From NCBI RefSeq assembly GCF_905163445.1, contig NC_053187.1, forward strand, positions 5,022,001 through 5,086,000: DNA of 64,000 nucleotides. Direction: 5' to 3'. A program made the position numbers and the translations under genes. Under the pieces are notes generated by a model. The model ran no database searches and was not told where the DNA came from. It saw only the letters and a list, made by a program, of their open reading frames with translations. Below are positions 32,903 to 44,900 of the stretch, in pieces. Positions within the stretch are counted from its first letter, which is position 1. Every line of letters begins with the position of its first letter. Origin of the DNA: Pararge aegeria. Lineage: Eukaryota > Arthropoda > Insecta > Lepidoptera > Nymphalidae.

Positions 32903-35900
32903 CTGTAACAGAACATGTGTTAAAAAGTAATTCTCAATTTTAATAAAAGTCTTTAAACCATATATAAAACGTTTACTTAAATAACCGTGCTATTTAATAT
33001 AACTTTGACAGACAAGAAAGAAACAGATAAAAAATAGGATTTTAATGTTTGAATTTTTTAAAGACCGTACAATATTGGGGAAAAAAAAAATAAGTAAATG
33101 GCTGACAAAGTTACATTAAAATGCAAAGTGGTTCAATAATTATTTTATTAAGTAGGATTAAAATAAAAAAATTACTATGAATAAACTTTTATAGTAAATT
33201 TAATTCTATATGAATATAAATTTTGAAATAAGTACGTAAATAAGTACGTACGTAAATGTGTACTAAGTAGTCTGATTTTCTAGAGTCGAAGCACCAACCT
33301 CTTTGGCGAACTTTACTTAATCAATTCGTTAAAGGAGACGGTCCCTTTTCTGGTTATCGAGGACTACGTAGGTATATAACATTATATCCCATCAAAGTTT
33401 TGCTAGTAGTCCGAAAATCGTAATTTTTTTCTTTACACACAAGTTTTGCCAACTCTCCAAACTGAAGAGCAGTCTCCTTCATAACGAAATGGCATATAAA
33501 TGTCCATTTTCCATATTTAATCTATCCGTAATCTCTAGATTTATTACTTAGCAACTAATCAATCAAAGCCACGTTGTTATAGTCCAAAAATATCCATACA
33601 ATTTCTAACAAATCACAACTTTGCTAAGGAACTTATCAACAAGTTACAGACAGATTGATTATAGATAACGGACGTAAGTCGATTCAAAATACTACCCATC
33701 GGAAGGGAACAAGAATACAAATGGGAGGAAGGGCAATTTTTTTTAAGTAGTAGGTATAAAACAGTGGCCAATAGCTGAATACTTAATGTACTTTCAATTA
33801 TAGTAGGAAATATACTATAATGTTACGTAGATTAATCGTTATTACGGGGAAATCTCTAAGGCCCTGTGGCATAACATAGTTTAAGAATGTTTTTATTTTA
33901 AACTGTCATTTGAAAGAGGCTGTCAACAGAAAAAAAGACACCACTATTCAAACGCTATGCCACATTTATTTCTAACGGCTTGACTGATGGTTATTGTGTA
34001 GCAAGAGCACCATATTGTTGTGGAAATAACATTTCTTTTCCATTTTTGATAGAAATAATAATAGTGTGGAAAACCCTTTGAAAAAAAAATCTTTGTTCTA
34101 AAGGTTTTCCACACTTATCCCATTCCCCACCATCAACAGAACTAATAAATGAAACATCAAAGGACTTCATATGTTAGTAGGTATAACTAACATATGAAGA
34201 CCTTTGATGTTTCATTTATTTTATAATCGACTAAGAAGAATACGATACCTAGGACTATAGATTCATTTTAATGATTATTACAATCCAGTTACAATTAATT
34301 TACACAACCGATAATTTCTAATGAAAAATTACCATTCCCCCCACAAATTAGCATGCTTATAAGATTAATGTGATCACTTTACCTCCTCCCTACGGTGACA
34401 GATGATTGCGCGCGCGACACCACCGGTTAGCAAAGCAAAAGATGATTTTATAATGAGTGTTTCTCATACAACCGCCACCATCTATTGGGATGTCGATTTA
34501 CAATAATTGAGTAATAATGTACTACGAACTAGAGCAGTTAAAGGCTATAATAGAATACCGTACTCATTCGACTTCATGATTAATCATGAAGGAATTTCAT
34601 ATTAAAGATATGATATAAGCGTCAAAGATTCGCCGATGCAATTGATACTTCCATTGGTCCAAAATAACTTGCAACCGCATCTTTAACTTAAATACATTGT
34701 TAGTCGGAGTTAAAAATCGTGTTAAAAAGTCGTTAAAATAGTATTTTTCAATGAAATAAGTGTTGTAGGTGGTAAATAAAATAAAGTTTACTGCCAGCCT
34801 TATTAGTCTATGGCAGCAAAATGTTGTTTATCTAATCTGTATCTGTTGATTTGTTAAAGGCTCAAAATAGCTAGAATTCGAAGCTATAAACAAACATTAG
34901 AAAATACAGATTTATAGATTTTTACAATCTCTTTTTTCTCATGAAATTTTATGACAAACAAAGCAACAATCTCGCTTTTTTCTATTCGGCAAACTAAATT
35001 TACACTTCGTGTATTATACCTATTTCAAGATCTTTGAATTTGAAAGCTAGATAATAACAATCAGTGTCAAAATAAACATAAAATGTGTAGGAATAAATTA
35101 AGTTCTAAAAGATGTAATTTCCATCATGCAACATTTTATTAATTTTTTTTACATGCAATGTGTTTTAAATCAGAAATATTAAAATTATAAAAATAATAGG
35201 TACTTACTCGCTCGTTTCACCCATGCTCGCAAGAGGTGCCCCCATTGGCTGTTGACCGTCGCCTGAATGAAATGAAAAATATTATTAAATAATAAAAATG
35301 TAATTTCAATCCTACTGGAGTCGCAAACCCGTAAGCTCGAACCTCTTTTTAGTGACTCCTTAACATATGTACCTACAGTTGTGTATGTAGGTTATTTGCA
35401 TCGACACAAATAAATAGATAATATGTTATCCTGCCAACAAATATTTTACACTATATAAGCTCCACTTCTGAACTGAAGAATGTTAATAAAGTACCAAGGA
35501 CACCAGCCAGCTTGGTGCTCTCTTAATATTTAGCACCAATCAATTCGCGCCAATTTGTTGATCAAAGACTCTTCATGCGCAATAATATAATATATAGTAA
35601 GTATGAGTAAAAACTATTTTATATGTGTAATAAAATTAATGTAAGCCAATAACAGTCCATAAGCAAATAAAAGTTTAGCTACAAACCTGCGTGTGACTCG
35701 CTATTGAGACGATGTGGTGACTGCGTACCGCGCACGCTTATGTGATCCTCCTCCGCTATACAAAGCAAAACAATAACAAGCTATAAAATTAATAAGCTTC
35801 TATGTAGTGCGTACGCGAAATAAAAAAAAAATAACACTTTTAAGATAAAGCTTCAGGGTTGTGTGTATTTCAAATAAAAATCAACTAATCTACATAATGT

Positions 35901-38900
35901 TATCAGAAAGATCAGGACTGCAGTGCAACATATCATTAACTATATTTTCAATCGAACCACGTTTACTGCTGTAAGTACATCAGTAAGTATGTCAGAACTC
36001 CAATGTCAACTATTAAACGGCTGCCTCAGACTTATTTGATATCGTCAATTCACCAATTGGTGTACCAATGTTAATAATAAATATGTAATTGCAGTCAAAA
36101 AAAAAATATCTGTACCATAAATCCATGACTAGATGTTGATAAAATAAATATATTTCCGAGGAAAGCTTCGTCGTATGCCTACTAGGTGTAATAAAAATGA
36201 TGCGTGTGGCCTGTTTGGGACGACTTTAAGGTGACGTGTCTCGCCACATGGTTGAAGTAATCGATTACTGATTTATAAATAGAAAAAAATAAAAACACAC
36301 ATAATATTCTCCCACTAACTATGAAAAAAACTACGATTATCATAAGAAACTTTTAAATTTTACATTTAATTATGCGTCGGAAATAAAGTTTTGGATATAT
36401 TTTTTAAGTTATTTGTATTAATTCATTACGGATTGTTCAGAAATACCTAACTACTCTAAAAAGGTCAAATGCCAAATTATTTCCATTCTAATAAAGATAA
36501 AAATATACTACTACCTACCTCTCTTCTTGAGCTGTGTTTTACGCCATTGGCTGCCTGGAAGAGATCGCTATAGCGATAAGGCCGCCAAATTGTATACTTT
36601 ACGCAAAATTTATATACCAATTTTATCTATGTTTATGTGGTGTACAATAAAAGTGTATTCATTCATTCATTCAATATAAAAGTAATATAATTTCAGATAA
36701 TTTATTGTCATACTTGGGTATGCATTTACGGTTATGGTGTACGATTATTATTCCCAAAACGTGTAATCATTAAATCCACGTTGGTGCCACATCACACCGT
36801 TGTTCAAAGTACTAAACTCGCTCAACAAAAACACTACACTAAGAAAACAGCACAAACCGTGTATAAAACAATTAACACTGACCTGTATACGGAAACAGAT
36901 ATTTATCGTGCGGATGGTGTTTATCCGAACCGTCCGACATTCTATCACTGTACTCGTAATGTTCCATCTTCCTCTGGTAGTCATTCTTCAGCATTGTCGC
37001 TATCCCAGAATCGCGGAAATCCCGTGGAGGGTAACCATCATGCTCCCTTGAATGAATAATATAGTTGATTGACAACAGATAATATATGTCTAGATTGAAT
37101 ATGCATCTTTTAAAGTTGGCAATGTTTTATTGTGCGTACAAGATTGAATTAGGTGGTTTAGGTTGGTACTAATTTATAAAATAAGTTAGTACACATTTGT
37201 TGTACTTAGCAGAAGCAAAGTCCTAAAGTATCTAGATACTTTTATATTTCGGCGTCAATCCAAGGTCATGTATGTATCACAATAATTATATCCGCTTCAA
37301 AATGTAACCAATACATAATATTTATAAAGACTTAAGCACTTAAAAGTACCGAAAAAGGGTACTTTTAGCTTTTTTGTGAGTAACGACTTATGTCCAAAAT
37401 AAGTCTTTCTTCTCCTTTTCTTAATGGTACTTGTTGATAAAAATGACTCTTCTTACTAACTATACTCTTCAATTTAAATATTTTAAATTTGATTGATTAT
37501 TAAGAATATCGGGTGATTAGTGTAAAATGGATATATTTATACAATAATACTACGTACCTTGTTGTTACACTGGAATCCCGGAAATCTCTGGAACCATACA
37601 CGCTCGGTTCCGTAGTCAAGTATTTTGTAGGACTATACCCATAATCTGAAGTGCGTGATGATAAATAGGTTTTGGAGCCGTAAGGGTTGGTTGGTAGTCG
37701 GTACATCGTAGGCGAGATAGGGTAATTGGGGTCGTACGGCATTTGCTTCTCAGCGTCGCTAGACATGACACCGTACATTAATTCGTCCTCCATCACACCG
37801 TATCTAGAAAAAAATAAATTATCTATTATGAGTAATGAGTCAACTTCTTTGTATACACATTGCATTAAATAAGTATCTCTTACTAACGCTATCAGCATTC
37901 TAGGTATATTGTCTGGCTGTGGTGGTATGGATGATGTTTTTGATACTCAACACTAAAAATAATATAATTTTCAAGAGATTTTAATACATTTATAGACATT
38001 TTTAAGGTTTATTGAAAGCCTTACCTATTATCAAGAGGTAATCTCGACGCATCTACGCTTGCTACGTATGTGTCATGCACATTTTCCAGTATAGACGGCT
38101 TCATGCGATGTCGGCTAAGTTGATACACATCGGACGTCAGATCCGGGTTAGGTAGTGGGTTAGGGGACGGCGATGCACCTCCAGGGTTACCACCATCTTC
38201 GGATCCGGTTTCTTGGGACCATCTACCCATATCCGGTCGGTTAGATTCTGTGAATGTAAGGGATGAGTTAAATTCGCAATGAACTAAATTAACTATAAAA
38301 TGGTGCTAGATAGGTACCAAATGCGAAATTTAAGTAAGTGTGCGACCTGTATATAACACAATAGTTGAGCATGTTAGAGCACCTAAACCAAGTTGACTTT
38401 TATAAAAAATCGTAACCAGCATCTCCAGAAATCACGGTATGAGTGCTTTGGCAAGAAAAACCATGGTTGTCGAACCACCGACCCAGAAATTATCAAAAAG
38501 CGACTGCGGAATATGTTGATCATTCCGAATAAAAATTTACATGTAAAATACGAATTTCAAATCCAAAGTAAACCAAAATTAAATAGCTAATCGTATTCCA
38601 AAACAGTTTTGATAATTTATAATCTAATTTAATTTATAAGTTAAAGATTTTTATTAAGTTTTACCGTCTCTAATGTGGGATGGCCATCTCGGAGTAATTG
38701 CTAATGGTGCTCCTTCTGTGATATTTGGAAGATAGCTTCCTCCCGTGCCGCTCGTACCTCGGTCTCCTTTAAACGTTATAAATTTTTGATTGGGATTCTT
38801 TTTCACCAGTTTTATTTTCTTTTATTTATTTATTTATTAGCTTTTCAATCGAAACAAACTGTACTATAAGACATAAGAGTAATACTGTATTTTTATATCA

Positions 38901-41900
38901 CATATCCCAAAGAAGTTTCCACAACTCAGACTAACTTCTTGCTTCTGCCTGTGACTTTGCAAGCGTAAAATGTATGGTTATCCCGCGAGAGGTTTATAAT
39001 GTTCCGAGATTAGGAGTAGCACATGTTTCAATTCAGGCCAATAATATGGGCGAGTTATTACTAAAACAATATCTTCCAGTCTACAGATAACTTCTAGCTG
39101 ATCTCGTAACCCGTCGATGGGCTAAACATATAGAAATAGCTAACGGAACTATAATACTACAAGAAGCGAGTTACTCACGGTGTGCGGAAGGTGGATGGCT
39201 GGATCTTCTGGAAGTAGTGTCATCATCATCAGAAGAGTGGCTCGAGGCAAGGTCGAGACTGCGGGCAGACGCCTCGCTCTCACTGTCAGTTCCTTCTGTC
39301 CCTTCAGTTCCTTCTGTTGCCTCTTCGGTTTCGCCGCGGTTTTTACGACGTCGGCGACCTTCGTCTTTAAATAAGACCAATCAATGATGTTAAGTTCGGT
39401 TGGCAAAAATGATCTCAATATTTACTTTGTAATTCATGATAAGCCAAACTAATCTAACTAATTTACTAGTCTAAAAATAGTGCTGTCCACAATGTTTATT
39501 GTGTAAAAAGGTAGCACTATTATAAACTTAGGAATTTATGTGCTACACAGATTGGCATCTACTTTTTTACTATTTTTTTTTTTTAGCTAAATGCTGTTAG
39601 TCTCTTACAATCTAAAGTATTAAAAACTTGCCTTCTTTCCGAGTATGCAGTGAGGAGTCGAATCCTCTCAAATACGCCGGCATGTCGCTCGCGCTAGTGT
39701 TATAGTTTGACGTGGATGTGCTCGTGTGACGCAATTGACCATCGCTGCGGCTGTGACAGAATACCTTCATGATTTTTTTCATTTTTTTTTTAAATATTGT
39801 ATAAAAGTACTTTGCGACAGTCCATGATCATCATCATCATGTCAACCAATAGACGTCCACTGCTAGATATAGGTCTATTGTAAGGAGTTTCAAATACCAG
39901 TCTTGTGCCTCTTGGATCCAGCGGCTCTCTGCAACTCGCTTGATGAAATCCGTCCACCTCATGGGGGGTCTACCAACGCTGCGTTTACCGGTGAGAGGTC
40001 GCCATTCCAGCACCTTTGGTCCATCGGTTCCCCGAGCTATTTGCCCCGACCAGTTTAGCTTCGTGACTCTTTGAGCTACGTCGGTAACTCTGGTTCTTCT
40101 ACAAATTTCATAAATCCGAGAGGCCTTTAATCTAGCAGTGGACTGGTATTTATAAACATATTAGCAACTTCGTCTGCGCCAAATCGGTTATAACCTTTTT
40201 TAATCAAACCTACTTAAAACCTAGAACCTAATTGCAGCGCCACCTACCAGGTCTAGTTTTATTTTCAAACTATATGGACTATAGAGACCCACTCAAACAC
40301 ACAACTCGTATTAGTAAAAATTAAAAAAACAACATCTAGATGGCGATCACAGCGCCACTTACCAGCTCCAACTGTGAACAAAAACTATCCAGGAACCCAC
40401 TAAAACAGATACCTCGTTAGTTTGCAAAAATCTACACTTACCCATTTTCACTTAACCTAGTAATCGCCTTAATGGAATCGAATATTTATGTGAAGAATTA
40501 ATATATAAATATTAATATGAAAGTTTTGTTTATTTTTGTAAACTGACCTGTACGGACTGGAACTGGTTTTGGTAGTAGATCTAGAGGTAGTCGAAGAGGC
40601 CGATATTCCTATGTTGCGAAGTTGTCGACCCGGCTCCGTGCTGCTGTGGTATGCGAGAGCTGATCTGTTGATAATAAGATAGTTTTACTACTTTATGGAC
40701 CTAATTCCGAATGCAGGTATTGTGCTCAAAAATATCTCTGAGCTATACATTAATTTTTGAGCACACAGACTACAAAATTATCTATTTATAACCTTTATAA
40801 AGTTACCTGTTCACTTGCGAGAGATTTTGAGCGCTCGTGCTTATTATGATGGAAGTGTCTGCAAGTGGAACTTTCTTGCCAAGACATCTCAAAATCGTCC
40901 TGCAAAGAGTAAATAAATGTATTACTTAATCTACTACTTAGTGATAAAAATTAACCGCTGGATACAGGAAGCTAAAATATGGAAATATTACCTTACAGCA
41001 CTACTAATATCCCTTGACTTCGCGATCGGTGATGACCATTTATTTATTTCCCATATTACATTTTTGTCATTACAGGACAAAGTTATCCTAAGGCGACAAT
41101 GCAGCATGTTATGTAAATTTTTATAATATATATAACTATAGTGTTTATGATAAAATCCAAATCGCTCTATTTTTGTGAGTTCACTCCACTGAGTGTGCAA
41201 CAAAATAAATCCGTCTGCTCGGCTATCACGCTGAGGGTACGGAGTGCACGCGTCAGTGGCGACTCCTTTAGTAGCTTGGTGCGCCCGTTCATGCTTATAC
41301 AAATACTCACTTCCTTAAATATATGTGTAGCCTTGGTAAAAACGAAATTCAAATATAACGAGAATTTTATAAATATGCATAATGCAACGGCACAGAGATT
41401 TACATCGTGGTTATCGTAAAACCAAATGATCGTATCAAAACATCATTTTATAGGAAATCTCATTACATGGGGTGATTACGCAGGGTTACGTATGCGATAA
41501 AAACTAGCCTAAAGCATGGTTTTTGATACAATTATATTATAAAAGATTTATTAACATATGGGTTAACCTTAGCTAAATATAATATTATTCGATTAAATTG
41601 ACGTCATATAACCGATTTTTAGTCGCAGGTTTTATGACATCAACGACAGAACAAAGATACAATTTAAGTAAATACTTTATAGTAATGGAAATATTTATTG
41701 TATATAAACTTGCGTAGCTTTGCATATTACATTAATAATGCTCTCAAAGGGGTGTGTAATCTACCAAGCGACACTTGGCCAACGTGTTGGACTACGGCCT
41801 AGACCCCTCTGATTCTAAGTCGAGACCTGTGCCCTGTAGTAGGCTAGTAATTAAGTGATAATAATCTTTATGAAGGTGATAGTGCATTGGGCAGGAGCTT

Positions 41901-44900
41901 GACCTCCCTCCCATTTGGGGGGCCGAGTTCGATGGCTAATTAATATATAATTTGCTTCAACGGTGAAGGAAAACTTCGTGAGGAAACCTGCATGCCTTAA
42001 GAGTTTTACATAATTTTCTCAAAGGTGTGTGGAGTCTACCAGTCCGCTTTATGCCAGCGTGGTGGACTACAACCTTAACCCCCTTCTCATTGTGGGAGGA
42101 GACCCGTGCTCTGTAGTGGGCCGGTAATGGGTTGATGTGATGGTGATGATGAATGATTATGAAGATTTTTTTTTTCTGTGTTGACATCTACAATTAGTCG
42201 ATAGACTATTGACTTTGCAGTTATGAGGGCCAGTGTCCACAAGTCTGTACAGTATCGAGCACTTTTGCCCGCTTCAGACGTCTGATTCTTTTCACAGTCA
42301 GTAGGCTGTGTGCCAGTGGACTGGGGAGTTTTATTATGAAGATGATGATGATGAATGTTTAAAGCAAAGAATAATTTCAATAGATTATATTCCTTTTTGA
42401 AGACATTTTTCAAATAAGAAAACCTTCTCACCTCTTTAAATTATCCCGCACTCGAATATTGAAAGCGATGTATCCCAGCGAAGCCGCGGCTGCGTGCAAA
42501 GCGACCGCGCCGGCTAAAACTGAACTGAGAACGTTTCTTCGGTCGCCCGATTCGCTGCCCAGTATCAGACCACTGGCCCAGGCAACGCATAGCAGCGGTA
42601 GACAAACTATGCTGATTGCTAGAAGCATCCTAAAGGAAAGGAAAATATCTCTCAGATTTCAGAAGATCTGTTTGGCATGGAGTATAAATATTGAAGAAAT
42701 TATAAATAGCACCGTTTAGATTCTCCCACTTATCGCGGAGTATAGCAAATTAAGCTTAATTTTTTTTTATTTTACTACGGGTTAGCCCTTGACTGAGTGG
42801 TGGTGAGATATGGTTAAGTCTAAGACGGTAGCTATTAGGTGGCGAGTGTGGCAGTTATACAAGGTGTAAATGAAAACTAAAATAATACATCACAGGCTTT
42901 AGAGGTACATTACCTACTATCTCTGAGACTTATATGTGAAACCGAAAACCTAATAGATTTTTGAGTAAATTACTGCCCAAAAACAATGTACGTGACACAT
43001 TGAAGTAATTATTTTACCTGTAATATTCTAAACGTTAAAAACAAAATGGGAAAATGAGAAAAAGTTTGTGAGCTAGCAACAGTCCGCGGTGGGACGTGCG
43101 TGGGGCGTTCTCACTGTTTTTGGACACAATGCACTGCATACAATAATGGCTCAACAAGGATTATGTACACTATAGCTTCCGTTCCTTAAAAAATCCTTTT
43201 TTTTGTTTTTAAAAAATCGAACATTATCAAAATAGCTTACCTTAAATTCCCAAATCCGATAACGTGGTCCCGGACAGTGAAAGCAGCGCGAGTGGCTCCC
43301 GCTAGGAAGACTAGTGCAGCCAGTGCGTATATACCCGCCGGTATCACCACCCACCACACCACTGCCTCGTGACAGCTGACCCAGCAACTGTTGGGGCAAC
43401 ACGAAGTTGTGAGATAAATCCCCTTAGCGCGATCTACAATCCACGCAACTACTACTAACGCCATTTAGTTTTAGCTCGCGTCAACTTTGCCTGTAATTCT
43501 GAATACATTGTTACTTGCTAAGGTTCGAAGATTTGGAATGACACCTGCACAGTTAGCATGAATGGATGGATGGGCAGGAGACAATTATATCCCCGGGGAA
43601 AGGATAAAAAAGTATCTTCTCTCACAGCTTTATAAACTCTCAGAGGCGCACCAGTCGAAATAATATATGTGTTATAATAAATGGGGGTAAACTTCTCCCA
43701 TTCCATGTTCCTGTACTTTAGAAGGTGGACACGTTAATTATATCCCTTGTTAGGGGATATAATCGGTGGATATAATTTTTTTCTTCTGGCCGTGCTAGGC
43801 CTGCAGCAGGGCTAAAGCTCGGGAACAGGGAATAGGGGAAGTTAACCCCCGTTTATTATTACACATATATTATTTTCACTTGTGCGCCAGTGCTCTGAGA
43901 GATGTTATATAAAGCTGTGGGAGAAGACAATTTTTTATCCTTTCCCCGGGGATATAATTGCCTCCTATCCATGCTAGCCGTGCTGATGACTCTTGTAACA
44001 ATATATATTGTAGTGTTACAGTAGTGATGAGGCGAAAACAGAAAATAATAAACTTACAAAAGCGCATTTCCGTATTGATGCTGGTGCTGTGCGGCCGCGA
44101 GTGCGAGTGCGACCGCTGGCGCGGCGTACGCTGCGGCTAACTGCGCGGCGAGCGGTCCGTGGTTGACATCGCGTAACTCGCGCACTAGGCGACGTAGCTG
44201 CCACGCGTCGCACGCCGCCCACGCGAGCGCGCACACCCACCAGTAGTGGAGGCCCATCGCCACAACTTTACACGCGAACTGGTGAAAAATTCATCATCCT
44301 TATCCTTTGAAATTTGGGTATTTATAATTTCCACTGGTCTGGTCTCGTGGGAGGCTTCTGCCGTGGCTAGTAACCACGCTACCGACAAAGACGTGCCGTT
44401 AAACGATTTTGCGTTCCGGTACGATGTCGCGTAGAAACAGATTGCTGCCGTACCCCTAACAGGTAAGCCCTTTACAATCTAAGACTGCATCATGACTTAC
44501 CAGCAGGTGAGATTGCAGTCAACGGCTAACTTGTAGTGGAATAAAAAAATCTTTTTTTGTATGGTTAAGCGTTCCAGTATGATGTCCGGTAGTAACCGAT
44601 TACGGGTATGGCTTCTTAGATTTTCAATAAGTACTACTAAGTAGTGCACCAAAGTACAACTTTTTAAATGCACTAGTGATTTGCGATTTAGGGAGTTTCA
44701 TTTGTGACATTCGATTGTTGCAAATAATAATCTCATCGATTCACGCAAAAATATGGAATTCAAGAAACTTAGAAAGTCATTTAAGAAATATTTATTATCT
44801 ACGATAAATGTTTAACAAGGGGGACGGTGCGTACGCAGTCCCCACTACCAAAAATTACACGTCCGAGTTATTCGCATTAGGAATAATCGCAGAGGTCAAC

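Noticed and set aside
38393..38590. 65-codon plus-strand open frame in a stan intron
   Set aside because: No recognisable domain, no splice context, and a position antisense to stan; could be an old repeat.
42459..42719. 86-codon plus-strand open frame
   Set aside because: Antisense to flamingo exon 25, which explains its open GC-rich frame.
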